Of a DNA stretch of 64,000 nucleotides, positions 8,412 through 19,493 are shown in pieces. The notes beneath the pieces are model-generated. The model saw only the letters and a program-made list of their open reading frames with translations, was not told where the DNA came from and made no database searches. This DNA is from Isoetes taiwanensis (taxonomy: Eukaryota; Streptophyta; Lycopodiopsida; Isoetales; Isoetaceae), in contig JAJEKV010000003.1 in the NCBI GenBank assembly GCA_021234155.1, forward strand, positions 12,707,819 through 12,771,818, in the 5' to 3' direction. The position numbers and the translations under genes were made by a program. Position 1 is the stretch's first letter, and every line of letters starts with the position of its first letter.

Positions 8412-10481
8412 ATGGCGGCCCCAAAATTTTCTACACTTCAAGCTACTGCTCCCTGGGAACCGGCTCTTTTCGAGTCAGTATCTTTCTTGACGCCCACTTT
8501 CCGTGAAGCCCTTGTTGGCCCGAATCGTGAAGTCGCAGAACGCCAGAAGCTTTACGAATTTTCGCAAATGGAACTTCCGGCTCCCAATCCAGACAGGTTG
8601 AAGCAGTTCATTGCTCACATCGTCAACAGCCCGCAAGGATACACTACAGTGGTCGATGGCACCACCATTTCATTGACCCAGCACCTAATTTCTGAGGTAT
8701 TCCATATCCCTTTGCAACCCCCTTGTTTATCTTGGTCTACCATACAGGATCTTGATGTCACTGAGTTTGGTGCTCCTGCTTATCACGCCAATGTGCATCG
8801 CCTGACAAATATTGACAAGCCCCATGAAATTTTTGTTAAGTTTCTGTGGCGCAAGTACCTTGGGTATTCTATCAAGAACACCCATATCAATAAGCCTTTC
8901 TATAATATGGTGATCACTGCTACTCGCTCCAACCACCACATTGATTGGCCCCAATTGTTGTTTTACCGTCTTCTCCAAGAAGTTGACCGTCTTCGGGCTG
9001 CCACTTCTACCTCTGAAACTTCTGTGGGAGGCCATCTTCAAGCCCTCATCTGTCATTACTTTCCTCCCTCACCTCCTCATTCTCATGCTTCCACTCAACA
9101 GTCCTTTCATTCCCTTCCTCAAAATCCACCAGTTGGCACCTCACGCCCTTCTTCTTCTGGTCATGTCCAGCATAACACCACGCATGTCACTGTCTCCTCC
9201 TCCTCTACAGAAACAAAGCCCTCCACTTCTCATCATGTCTCACAAACGTCTCAAACACGGCAACAGCAGGCCCCTCCGCCTCTGCACCCTTGCCAGCTTT
9301 TGTATCAATATCAGCAGGATGCTCAAGCTGCTGCTCTCAAGTTACACGAATCCCAAGAAGCTCTCATGAATGGGGTTCAAAAGGCTCTGGAGGCCTCCGA
9401 CACGGTCCACCGTGACCTTCAAGCTGCCACTGCACAAGTTCAAACTTTGGAAGCCCAACTTCAAGAAAAGCACGGGGCTCTCTTACAGGCCCGCATAGAT
9501 CTCAAAAGTGCACAGGATCAGACCAGCCTACTTGCAGATCAACAGGCTCAGCTTCAATCCGAAATTCAGGACTTATTGGCGCAAAACAAGTCCAAAGCCA
9601 CCCTCCTTAGTGACAAGGAGAAAGATATTGCTAAGCTCGACGCTTTGTACTCCGAGCTTTGTGACAATTACAGCACTCAAGTTCAACACCTTACAGAGCG
9701 TGACGCTCAAATTGCCTCTTTGACGGCTCAGCTCTCCACGCAGACTTCTCAGCTAACATCCCTCCAAGATCAGCTTACGGAGGTTCAGAAACAGAAACTT
9801 CTTGATGACGCGGAGATTGCCGTGCTTCGACTCAATGCTCCTGGGCAATCCTCCTCACAGGTTAACACTTCTCAGAAACGGGTCCGTGACCAGTCACGCC
9901 TTCTGTTAGAAAAGGACCACCGGATCCGTGACCTCGAACAACAACTAGAGCAAGCTATTCAGTCTGCTGATGAGGCTCAGACAAAACTTGAAGGCTATGT
10001 TACCATTGCTCTCAACCTGCCTGTTGACTTCCCTATTCCTTCCAGTTATCTGGATTATGTGGTTGCCCGCCGCCACCTCTTTCTTCTGAAGTGGCATACG
10101 GCTGATGGACCCGTTGATGTTCCCCTGCGCACGCAGGATTTTCTTCGGATCTGGCCAGACCTCTGTGTTGAAGACAAAGGTTTATTTTGTGCCCTTTTAG
10201 TCTTTGATCTCATTCACTGTGACGATCTGGATATGATCACCTTCAGAGTTGTTCAGCCAATGGCATACATTTTTCATGATTTCTATCTGGCTGATACACA
10301 GGACAAATTTCGAGATGGGCCACATCAGAACTTTCAGGGTGACCCCACACTTCAATGGTTGCTTTTGGATAACAACCCCTATCTGTCTGATCATGATCAG
10401 ACACATGCTCTTCATCAAGAGTACATCTTCGAGCTTGCTCATCATTTGCCTCTCGGCAAGGCTGGCGGCCTGAACAGATAA
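8412..10481 (+). CDS. Extra ORF downstream of integrase, coiled-coil protein (689 aa)
   Basis: The ATG at 8412 was chosen over an in-frame one at 8379 because it sits in a good plant start context (GCCATGGCG). Residues 1-205 form a globular region with VVDGTTISLTQHLISEVFHIP, a sequence style I associate with uncharacterised plant transposon-encoded proteins. About 215-305 is Ser/Thr/His/Pro-rich. About 310-560 is a long heptad-like coiled coil rich in Gln, Ala, Leu and Lys. About 560-689 is globular. No signal peptide or membrane segment is visible, so an envelope role is not supported. The frame is fully open, unlike pol. Function is unknown. Confidence 0.8.
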   Translation: MAAPKFSTLQATAPWEPALFESVSFLTPTFREALVGPNREVAERQKLYEFSQMELPAPNPDRLKQFIAHIVNSPQGYTTVVDGTTISLTQHLISEVFHIPLQPPCLSWSTIQDLDVTEFGAPAYHANVHRLTNIDKPHEIFVKFLWRKYLGYSIKNTHINKPFYNMVITATRSNHHIDWPQLLFYRLLQEVDRLRAATSTSETSVGGHLQALICHYFPPSPPHSHASTQQSFHSLPQNPPVGTSRPSSSGHVQHNTTHVTVSSSSTETKPSTSHHVSQTSQTRQQQAPPPLHPCQLLYQYQQDAQAAALKLHESQEALMNGVQKALEASDTVHRDLQAATAQVQTLEAQLQEKHGALLQARIDLKSAQDQTSLLADQQAQLQSEIQDLLAQNKSKATLLSDKEKDIAKLDALYSELCDNYSTQVQHLTERDAQIASLTAQLSTQTSQLTSLQDQLTEVQKQKLLDDAEIAVLRLNAPGQSSSQVNTSQKRVRDQSRLLLEKDHRIRDLEQQLEQAIQSADEAQTKLEGYVTIALNLPVDFPIPSSYLDYVVARRHLFLLKWHTADGPVDVPLRTQDFLRIWPDLCVEDKGLFCALLVFDLIHCDDLDMITFRVVQPMAYIFHDFYLADTQDKFRDGPHQNFQGDPTLQWLLLDNNPYLSDHDQTHALHQEYIFELAHHLPLGKAGGLNR

Positions 10482-11400
10482 GGAAGTATCACAGGACATC
10501 CCGAGGATCTTCCCTTTGCACAAGTTTACATGCGGCACACTGGCGGGGTTACAATCAATGCGTGCTCTTCCGGATAGCAAGGCGGTTCCCGCGGGTTGGG
10601 ATAGCCCTCCTGTTTACTCTCAGCTCCCTGCTTCCGAGTGGGATCGTTGGTGCAAGGCTCTAGATCCTGCCCTTGTCAGTGACTTCAGGGAGCGGGCTCG
10701 GCAGCCCCCACGCCCGGCAGTGCGGCTCCCTCTCCAGTATGCTTCTCAGGGTGCCCCTCCGCCCCGGGTTTCTTACTTCGGTGGCGTCTTCCCTTACGGA
10801 CCAAGGTCATGGATGGCCACGCGGGATCCACTCCGCCTCGGATCTCGGCGGGATCTCGGTGGGATCCCCGCCGTCGAGCGATCCACTTGGGAGGATAATG
10901 CCACCTTAGACACTACTGAAACCTGGATCTATATTGCCAATGTGCGTGGTTGGCAATGACCCGAGGATACCATTCATGGCCTCGACACCTTCTTGCGAGA
11001 ATCTTTGCCACCTCCCACGACCCTTGGGTCCACCGTCGGCGGGGTTTTACGTCTTTGCTCTCAAGAGCCTCTGGTCAACTCCTCAAATGTGGCGTCCCAT
11101 CTTTTCTTGCAATCCGAATGCCAGTCGGTGCTTTCGGTCTTGATTTGCCTCCTCATGGAGTGCCGGTTTGTTTCTTACGAAGCCCATCTTTGCCCTTGAA
11201 GACATGGTGCGCTCTCATTTTCTCATTGGCGCCGATCCTGCCCTTGGGCTCAACACTCCTCCTGCTCTTCAAAAACGCCAGGATCTCATTAGCAATTACC
11301 ATAATGGTGCCCATCCTCACTCCCTTGAGGATCACTTTGGCCCGATGGCTTCCCGCCCTCGGAGACACTTCCTCCTTTTCTTCACCCGGTGTTGTCGTTT
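10482..11400 (+). pseudogene. Degenerate coding-like tract between extra ORF and 3' LTR
   Basis: GC-rich sequence has protein-like segments in alternating frames, for example EDLPFAQVYMRHTGGV near 10,503 and FALEDMVRSHFLIGADPALG near 11,184. This suggests the extra ORF was once longer, or a further ORF existed, and has been broken by indels. No domain was recognised. Confidence 0.4.
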
Positions 11401-11410
11401 GGTGGGGGAG
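11401..11410 (+). promoter_or_regulatory. Polypurine tract
   Basis: GGTGGGGGAG directly abuts the TG of the 3' LTR, the position used for plus-strand DNA priming. Confidence 0.85.
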
Positions 11411-12003
11411 TGTTAGTCTGTGCCTCTGATGCGGGACTATTCATGCATCTGACGGACCAGGTCAAGCTCAAGGATCCCTGAGGCAGTGCCGCGGGTCAGC
11501 CGTCCAAAGCCCGGCCGAAGACAAAGCGGCGGACCCGCGCGGCCCAAAGCTGCGTCCCGTCAACAAGAGCGCCGCTCGGACAAGTGGCGGCCCGTCACCG
11601 CCCGCGTCGGCATCGGCGTGATTCTAGGCACTTCAAGAGGCACCGCCAACATTCACCAAATCGGGCCTCCTTCGAGAGTCGGCACCAGAGATCGGTCAGT
11701 GTCTATATTGGGCCAAAGGCCATTGTACTATATATATGAGTAGAGCTAGCACATGAGTTTTTAGATGAGTTTTGAGTCTTGTCTCTCTTCAGTCTTCTCT
11801 CGATTGCGAGAGCTCATGTATGTTCATCATTGATATCAAGAAAGCTTATCATTTTCCTCTCCTTGTTCTCTTTTGTTCTGTTTTCTTCTTCTTGTTCTTT
11901 TCTTGCAAATCCCGCGTGACATAGTCCCCCGGATTCTCCTGTTAGATCCAAGGGTCCTCACAGAGGGCTGTCTTGCAGGAGTTCCCGAACCCAGACCCCA
12001 ACA
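11411..12003 (+). repeat. 3' LTR of the Ty3/gypsy element (593 bp)
   Basis: It starts TGTTAGTC and ends CCCCAACA, and is followed by GACGA. It pairs with 910-1505. The U3 portion is diverged and the portion from about 11,699 to 11,968 is identical to the 5' LTR. Confidence 0.93.
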
Positions 12004-12008
12004 GACGA

Positions 12009-12410
12009 TCAGGATCAAATCAGCCTGGACCGTAGGATCGCTTACATATAAGCGATAAACAAACTCCTAAGCTATCTTGGCCATACGATACGTCCCAAAG
12101 CCATGTGAGCCGTAGGATCTCAGATCAACGGTCGGATTGAGCGCTACAAACATAAGAACATATATATGTTAGATCCCTAGGATGTGTCCCAAAGCAACGT
12201 GAGCCATAGGATCTCGGATCGACGATCAGGATCAAATCAACCTGGATCGTAGGATCGCTTACATATAAGCGACAAACAAACTCCCAAGCCATCTGGGCCG
12301 TATGATACGTCCCAAAGCCACGTGAGCCGTAGAATCTCGGATCAACAGTCGGATTGAGTGTTACAAATATAAGAACATATATATGTTATGATATGAATAT
12401 GCATCACTGC
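12009..12410. repeat. 'gccgtaggatc' tandem repeat, about two 190-215 bp units
   Basis: Two units carry 'gatcaggatcaaatca', 'taggatcgcttacatataagcga', 'tacgtcccaaagcca', 'agccgta.gatctc' and 'aagaacatatatatgtta'. Copy 2 has the same units at about 36,150-36,535. Confidence 0.8.
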
Positions 12411-13219
12411 AGGCATTGCAAGTATTGATGTTCCTTCCTCCTTATGCTTCACGCTTCATATATGGAAAATGAGTAAGTTGCTCATATCTCTATCCTTCAT
12501 ATTTGGAGCGGAGGAGTTGGAACACTACCACTGCTTCCATTTTCATTGCTTCATTTGCAGTCTTCATTTGGGTCTTTGCCTTTTGAGTCTGCCATTATAT
12601 GTTAAATGAAGCATATTTTCCTTATATTTCTTCGAAAGGAAGGATGCATAACTTATAAAGATCCTAGCTTGTTCTATAGCTTGGATGATTTGTAGCTAAC
12701 CTTAGGGATTGCAAGGAGTGCTTTTGATAGTAGCAAATGTAAGTCTGTAAATTCAAATTCAGCCCTGCTATAGCCATGAATGTGGCCCAAATTGAAAACC
12801 TAAACTTCGTCCTAGTCTCTTGAATGTGATATAAATATGCACTTTCCAATCAATATTGCCCAAAGCAAGGGGAGGTTTGAAATCCAGTGCTTGGCATTGG
12901 GTCCTCTTTGGTATTACTTAAGCATTTGCTTGATGTTTTTTCAGTTGATGCCTTAATAGATAGATAGAGAGTAGAAGCAAATGGAATAATATTTATATTA
13001 CATTGTCATTGACAAAGGCGGATTTTGAAACACTCTTTCTTTCGCAAAAATAGAAGTGCATTTTGCCATTAAGAAACCTGCATATGTTTAGGCATAGGCT
13101 TGGAAATAAATCCATGTTTGCTAGATAAATCATGTGCCTATATAAAGAATGAGGACCAAGTTAAAAAGCATGAATTGTCTTTAAATCGGTACGGAATATA
13201 AGACGTTTTTCCTTTATGC
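12411..13219. other. AT-rich intergenic sequence
   Basis: No gene is recognised. The tract is shared with copy 2 (36,536-37,364) with scattered base changes. A short 'atagatagatagagag' run lies near 12,957. Confidence 0.6.
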
Positions 13220-14620
13220 TTAGCCTGCACAATCTGTGGTTACAAAAGCGATAGTCTCAAACTTTAGGGGTAAAAAAAATGGCAACATGCAAGCTGTCAA
13301 CGAATGTCATGGTCATGTTTGTTGCTTGAAACTCAACGTGGCTCCTAAGTTGATTTATAGGGATCTAGAGAAAGTCCTTAGAGGTTTCATCTGGAATGGC
13401 AAGCATCTGGTTAATTGGGATTCAGTTTGCAGATCTAAGACTTTTGAGGGCCTAGGATGTAAGAATATCTTTCTTCAAGCTCAATCCTTGGCAGGAAAGT
13501 TCATTTGGAAGGCTTTGTTTGGTAACCAATCTCCAGCCTCTAAGTTCATTCGATACTGACCAAAGGAAAGTCATCTCTATGGGCATCGTACAATTCAGCA
13601 CTTGCTTCCTAATTTTGTCTTTGTTGAGTTGAAACCTGCTTCTAATATTTCTCCCTTTATGTCCAACCTCATTTAAGCTTGGAATTCGATCTCCTCTACC
13701 TGCACATTTGCCTCAGTTGATAAGCTTCATTTGGATATGCCCTATTTAAAAATCTTGTTTTGACTGATCATGATTCTACTATGCTAGCTATCAGGCATCC
13801 AAGGATCTGTGAAAATGGGCTAATGCGGGATTCAATTATGTCAGGGACCTCTTCTCCAATAATAGAGTTATCTCCTAGACTAAGTTAAAAGCTATCATAA
13901 AGGGTACTTCTTTTGATAAAAGGATCTTCCTTCATTTAAAGCAGATTCTCTCTACTTCCAATTCCTTCATTTAAAGCAGATTGTTTGCAATCTCTCTACT
14001 TCCAATAATCAGAACACTGATGATGGAGACTGGAGTATTGAAGGCAAAAAGGGCTACAGGGTCAAGAATGTCAATAAGGTCTTATATTACAGTGACGATC
14101 CATGTAAAGCTATGACCAAATGGTCAATCAATGCTAACCAACTTTAAACCTCGTTCTCTAATGTAGAATTCATATTACCCCCCTAAGATTTGTTACTTTA
14201 TATGGCTTATTGCTCAAGGCATCTTAAGTAATCTTCACTCCTTGTCTATGATTAATTCTAACATCTTTGCTGATTGTCCTCTACATGCTCTGATAACGAA
14301 ACTATGAGTCACATCTTTTGCAATACACTACTACAAAAATAGGTAGAAATGGCACAAAAGTGACATTTATCCTCCGCTTTAAAGGCGGAGGATAAATGTC
14401 ACTTTTGTGCCATTTCTACCTATTTTTGTAGTAGTGATAAACTTAATGGCTTCTGGTCTTGGTTTTGCAATAAATTTGGTATTTCTCACTGCATGACTTG
14501 TTGTCTCTTATTCAATCTAATGATAAATTTATAAATACCATTATTCAAATTTCTCTTTGGAATATTTGAAACTCGAGAAATCGTTGTCCTTTATGGAATT
14601 TTTGTTTTCCCCTCTTTGGA
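13220..14620 (+). pseudogene. LINE (L1-type) ORF2 3' fragment
   Basis: The reading frame at 13,236-13,559 has the post-RT LINE signature (RGFIWNGK, NWDSVC, GLGCKNI, LAGKFIWKALF). It is followed, with stops, by a zf-RVT-like portion (decayed LPP..., then TMSHIFCN near 14,300). That portion resumes after the MITE with LNGFWSWFCNKFGI, and an IW..RN block lies near 14,560. The endonuclease and the RT catalytic part are absent, so this is a decayed 3' fragment. Copy 2 holds the same fragment at 37,365-38,780. Confidence 0.8.
14326..14436. mobile_element. CACTA-type hairpin MITE (111 bp)
   Basis: The sequence starts CACTACTACAAAAATAGG and ends with its reverse complement. The arms pair almost perfectly for about 50 bases around a tiny loop, and ATA (14323-14325 and 14437-14439) is duplicated. 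CACTA ends plus a 3-bp duplication fit a non-autonomous CACTA MITE. It splits the LINE zf-RVT coding remnant. Confidence 0.92.
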
Positions 14621-15556
14621 TTAAGTTGCAGCTTCAATTTGATTTTGAGACTTTTGCAAGTGCTAATAAAAAAGAGTCTGGTGCTAACTATGACAGGAAG
14701 TGGGACAACTTTGGTGTATTCAAGGGCTGCTTTGATTTGTTTGCATCAAATCTTAATGTTGTGTTTTACTCTGATGATCCTAATTTACCTTGAATTTCTA
14801 CGAGGAGAAGGAAAAAGAAAGCTAGAAAAGCACTCAGATTATCATGAACTCTCTGTCTTTAACAAAAGAGATGGTCTATTTGAGAACAATCTGGCTAGTC
14901 CTTTGCATTCTAATATGATGAGGGCAGGATTACTAGCCCATGACAGTGATAGTGAAGACCTTTCTGTTGCCATCTTCTGCAGAAAGGTTATTCAGGTTCA
15001 TTGCTTATGGTGATTTCTATTTAATACACATTTCTCTTTAACCGAGAGGCAGTGGACAAGGTACAGAACTATGTATTATAACTATATTAATTGCAGACTT
15101 ATATGGATCACTTATTATATTGCCAGGGGATGAAGAAACATTTCGGCTCTTCTAAACTAATGGATGGCCTGCAAATTCTTATATATTTGGGACAACAAAA
15201 CCTTTTAACAGATACTTCAATTCATCCTTTTTGATGAACACTTCACGTCTTCTTTGCCTTCTGATCCATAATATAATGCTACGTCCTTTAATCTCTTCAT
15301 ACCTTCTAGCCTGGAATTTTGCTTCAAATGATGTGCTCAAATCAACATTTTTTAACTTGTTTCACTATTTTGTGTTAGACTCTGTGAACTGGAATTGCTG
15401 CCATTTGGATTTTGGAATCACAAGGTTTTCAAAGATGCTGCTGTGATGCTGATATGATGCTGAGGAGCTGTGTTGTTGTGCTCGAAGCTTGATTTCACCT
15501 GTCATATTCCTTCTTCCTTATAAATACTTGTTCGACTTATATTCTCTACTTAAACT
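14621..15556. other. AT-rich sequence after the LINE, no gene recognised
   Basis: Short frames are present (for example 14,639-15,013) but resemble no family. Shared with copy 2 (38,781-39,642). A 46-base piece near 15,097-15,158 is missing from copy 2. Confidence 0.5.
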
Positions 15557-15690
15557 GACTCACAAGGACATTCACCCTGATACAGCGGTGCACCACCTGC
15601 CACAGAAGCACCCTAACCTTCGGTGGGGGAAGTGAGCTCCATGTCCACGTCCAAACCGAACCACTTGCCTGAAGGGGGCAGAGTGTCATG
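15557..15690 (-). pseudogene. Remnant of antisense LINE zf-RVT region (copy 1, truncated)
   Basis: On the minus strand it reads the LPP.KVRVLLWQVVHRCIRVNVLVS part of a LINE C-terminal zinc-finger region. The continuation with the Cys/His ligands and the poly(A) end, seen in copy 2 at 40,743-41,290, is missing here, so copy 1 carries a deletion. Confidence 0.65.
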
Positions 15691-16045
15691 TGCAATGAGT
15701 TTTGTACGTACATCACTGAAAATTAAGGAATATCTATACTAAACTCCATGAACAAAAACATTGGTTATGAAATTATGTAGTCAATTTGTTGCCTTGTCAT
15801 ATACCAGCATATTCAAAAAATAATTTGATAAACTGCCTTGGTCATTCCAATGCATGGAACATGGGCCCTTTCTTAAGCACTTTATAATACATGACAATGC
15901 CTGATGGAGCTCTTTGATCATTGGGCCCTTTTGTATAACAATTATAGTGTACAGTGCATGTCACCTTCTCAAGTCCCATCACACATCGTCCATCTATGAA
16001 TTGAACACCTCCCACCCCCAAATGCCCCAAAGCCATCTTTCAAAA
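15691..16045. other. Shared intergenic sequence
   Basis: No gene is recognised. It matches copy 2 at 41,460-41,814 with few differences and ends in the target sequence of the next LINE insertion. Confidence 0.5.
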
Positions 16046-16383
16046 TGGACATAAAGTGTATCCTACTGGGTGGTCTCAGCTTCGGCGTCTGTCCTTCCAT
16101 TTGTGTAAGGCCTGGTTACTGTGGCTCATTTGGAAGCGGCGACGCCTGAAGGTGTTCAGGAATGTGGAGGTGCAGCCTGGGGTGTTGATCCCGCAATTGA
16201 GGTACAAATTATATTTTTCTTACATGGCATGCCCTCGTAAAGAGCAGTTCAAGGCAGCTGTATGGGAGAGGACTCTCCTCATTGTAGACAGTGTTGGCAG
16301 GTTTGTCCCATGAGTCGTAGGTAGGTATGTGTGCCATTTGGGTGCTCGCCCAAGTGTGGGCAGGAGTACCCTAGTATCGCTCT
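16046..16383 (+). mobile_element. 5'-truncated LINE 3' end (copy 1, tail lost)
   Basis: The frame at 16,056-16,313 reads the typical LINE C-terminus (AWLLWLIWKRRRLKVF). The 5' target sequence TGGACATAAAGTGTA (16046-16060) is present. The poly(A) tail and second target copy seen in copy 2 (42,190-42,218) are replaced here by unrelated DNA from 16,384. Confidence 0.8.
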
Positions 16384-18899
16384 ATGGTGAAAACGGAGCT
16401 GCCTTTGCCATTGTCTATGTCAGGCACGATTCAGAGCTCCATAAATCTCTTCTATGGTATTTTATAATCCCACTGTCCACCGTTTGCATAAAACATTTGC
16501 CATAAGGATAAAGGATGCAGCATTTCCTGAATTGTTTTTCACCAAACGCTAGAAACATCTCAGTCCTTGTCAGCATGTCTTACAGGCATTTAACAAAGTC
16601 TGTCAATGCTTTCTCCGATGCTAGAAAGGAACAGTTTCTTAGCTTCATGTAGCTGCGGCATTCCTGCAAGAAGATCTATCATGCAAGAGTAGTGATCTCC
16701 TGTTGGTGCAATGCCATATGCTACAATCAATTCCTTAAAATACTCCTAACCCTTGATCACAAAGCCAGCAGTACTGCAAGCTACGAGAAGAGATACAAAC
16801 GCAAACAAAGGTAATACAATTTGGAAATATGCACTCCAATTGCATAAGCATTTTATAGCTTCTCCACCATGATCATCTTCAGCATATCTAGTAATCAATG
16901 TTGTCCACATGTTTTCTGGTTGTCGAAGGCTTCTTTATCTGATTGCCGCCAGGTTTTGTGTTCCTCTTTTATAATTTAGGTTTATCTCTGAGTATTTTAG
17001 AAGACTGAACAGAGTACACAAGACAAGGTATAACAGTTTTGTTGAATAAGAAATCGAAAAATGTGTTATGCAAACAACTTAAAGAAGATGTGCAAATGGT
17101 TATATTACCACACATGCAAATTCATGATCTTTTACGAATTTCTGTAGTTTGTATTGTAAGAATTAGAGCATATGATTTTGACTTCTGACAATTTATGCAA
17201 TATGCATCGGCAGTCCGGTCATCTCTCCATATAGCCTAGGTCTCTTTTGTTTTTAACAGATTTCTTTATTCTTTGTTTGCAGGGCAAAGTGACACAACTG
17301 ATTCCCATTTAGTGGATATATCTACTTCGAGCTGCATTTGTCTCTCCATCTATGATAGTTAGTTCTGGCACTCAACATGAAAGGCACTCAATTTGCTTTA
17401 ACATATTATGAGGCACATATGCTAATCTGCAGGTTTACCTTTTTGGAGAACTATTTTGTCATGTATGTTTCCATGGAGAATAGCTGCTAAGTGGAACAAC
17501 GGATGGATAAGTTGATGAGTCTTGCAACTTTGGTACGACACGTTAATGCATTAAAACAATTGATGTTTATCTGCCTCTAAAGAATTCGCTATAACATGCT
17601 GTTGATTTGCATAAATTGAGGCGGTGATGAAAGTGCTTGAAGACTCATCGGCATATTACAATTCAACTCCAAATTAAACTTGCTCCATGTAGGGCTCCAT
17701 ATTCCATTCATATGCCAACGGCAATAGCTCACTCTCCCAAATGTGTTTCCATGGTCAATGGTTGTCACCACTTCAGATAATAGTTATCCATTGAATTCCA
17801 TATGTTGTGATCTATACTTTTTTATAAAACAACCATATGATAAACATAATGATAAAATCATTATTTGCCCCTAAATCATTATGTTGTGCTTGGCATTATT
17901 ATATGCATGAAAAAAAAAAATATTAACTTTTATGATGCAAGTCTACAAATATTAACGGACATCATACTGCCACCATATGTCAATGTTAAAGGTATTCATA
18001 CCTTTAGAAACCCCACCAATAAGCATTAGACATCAAAATCTTTACATTTTCTGTCCACATAAGAGCAAGGACAGAGATCATAAAAAAAAAGTGCCATAAC
18101 AATGAATTTAGAAATGCAATGATACCTTGCATTGCAATATGTTTGCGTGATTGAGGGATCGCAATTCCATTTGTAATTTGTAATGCTCAGCATTATCAAC
18201 GAAGAAACTTGCAGGAAAACAGATATTCAGCATGTAATCATGTCCAAATGCTCTAACAAAATATCAATTTTTAAGGAAATCTAACAACCACGTCCACCTT
18301 TAATTTATCTTTGCACGAATTTTCAGCGTCTAGGAAACAAGCTAAGCAACTTGCACCCTAACAGATTTCATATTAGGCCTTTTTTTCCCGCTGGGATTGC
18401 TTCTGCTCAATTAACCAGTTCATGTAGCAGACTAAAAATTATAGTTTCAACCTCAACACCTCTGTGAGATACTTGACACCTTTTATTGGAGAGCTGAACC
18501 TGCAATTTTGTTTTGTGCTATTAACGGCATTTGTCAATTCCATACTGACACATTATATAGCTTCTCTGCATGAACAAAGTAATTGTTTGGAAGAGGAAAT
18601 ATTCAAAAGAAGTAATCCTAAGAGTTGTATCCATAATTGACATACACAAAACGTAAATACCAACTTTATGCATTGCCTCTCTGCAAGAATAAGAACCTAT
18701 TCTGCAAGGTTTTCACTTGAATCTCGGATTCTGCGACGACATGTCTGAGACTGGTACCTTAAACGAACCATGCACAATAAATTAAATACAATTTCGTCTT
18801 AATACAAAGATAATTCAATTATTTTTTCCTATCCAATTACCTTGCGCAAATTTTCATGCGCCTTTACTTTCAATAGACTCTGGCGTGCCTTTTTGCTAG
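16384..18899. other. Copy-1-specific 2.5-kb segment
   Basis: This block has no counterpart in copy 2, where about 140 other bases lie instead. It contains the PPR remnant (16,430-16,935). The rest (17,000-18,890) is AT-rich, with A runs at 17,910 and 18,081, and has no recognised gene. Confidence 0.7.
16430..16935 (-). pseudogene. PPR gene remnant (PLS/E-type, C-terminal part)
   Basis: Minus-strand translation shows the order typical of a plant organelle RNA-editing PPR protein: MWTTLITRYAEDDHGGEAI, then LLVACSTAGFV, then YGIAPTGDHYSCMIDLLAG, then LLNACKTC and NAASFILMANV (E-domain style). Stops interrupt it (after VIKG and after KTC) and frames shift. No DYW end was found. Confidence 0.75.
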
Positions 18900-19447
18900 T
18901 TACATTGTCATGCATAAACTCGTCATGCATGTTGTGTGTTTTCCTTAGCACATTAAAATGATTTAGATGATATACAAGTTTAGAACATTCAACATTACAG
19001 CTGACTTTTAGTGTTAGATTTATATTGTAATACACATTCTACTTTGTGTCTCACTCCAAGACAAATGTAGAATGGAATGCTTATAATAGATAGGTTCACA
19101 AAGGAATGTAAACTCGTAAGTGTAATTCTATATTACTAAGGATTTCTAGAATCAAAATGCTAGATTCAACTATAAAATCTTGGTCTCTAATCATGAAGAT
19201 TATCTGGAATGCATATATAGCCTTAGTAAATAGCATAACTCTGTAATTGGATGAACATATGGCAATTTGGAGAGCATCCACGTCATAACAACATTTTTGC
19301 GATGGTGTTCTAAAGCAAGCATAGATTCCATGCGCATTATATTTGGAATTGAACTTCAAACCCTTCGAAAAAAGACTCTTTTTGGGTAGCGTTATGGAAG
19401 CTTTGGGTGGCACGTCGTGCAAACTACTTTCTTGGTACGTGTAGTAC

Positions 19448-19457
19448 TATATAAATA
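19448..19457 (+). promoter_or_regulatory. TATA box of the small peptide gene (copy 1)
   Basis: TATATAAATA lies 37 bases before the ATG at 19,494. Copy 2 has TATATAAGTA at 43,892-43,901. Confidence 0.6.
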
Positions 19458-19493
19458 CCTAGGCAACCAAATGTATGTTTAAAAATAAGAAAT

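Larger units (their letters stand above)
910..12003 (+). mobile_element. Complete-layout Ty3/gypsy LTR retrotransposon (11,094 bp)
   Basis: The element runs TG...CA and is flanked by a 5-bp direct repeat GACGA (905-909 and 12004-12008). The paralogous site in copy 2 (36,149-36,153) has a single GACGA and no element, so the insertion followed the duplication. The order is 5' LTR, gag, protease, RT, RNase H, integrase, spacer with an antisense ORF, extra ORF, polypurine tract, 3' LTR. Integrase after RT defines Ty3/gypsy. No chromodomain follows the GPY/F motif, which with the extra 3' ORF suggests a non-chromovirus (Tat/Athila-like) lineage; that placement is inference. Pol is broken by several frameshifts and at least one stop, so this copy is not autonomous as read. 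Confidence 0.95.

Noticed and set aside
8412-10481. Envelope-like gene in the retrotransposon
   Set aside because: It has the position, but there is no signal peptide, membrane span or fusion-type segment; it reads as a cytosolic coiled-coil protein.
19096-19422. Minus-strand 108-codon frame upstream of the peptide gene, also open in copy 2
   Set aside because: Differences between the copies include amino-acid changes and a different end, there is no family likeness, and it overlaps the peptide gene promoter side; probably chance.
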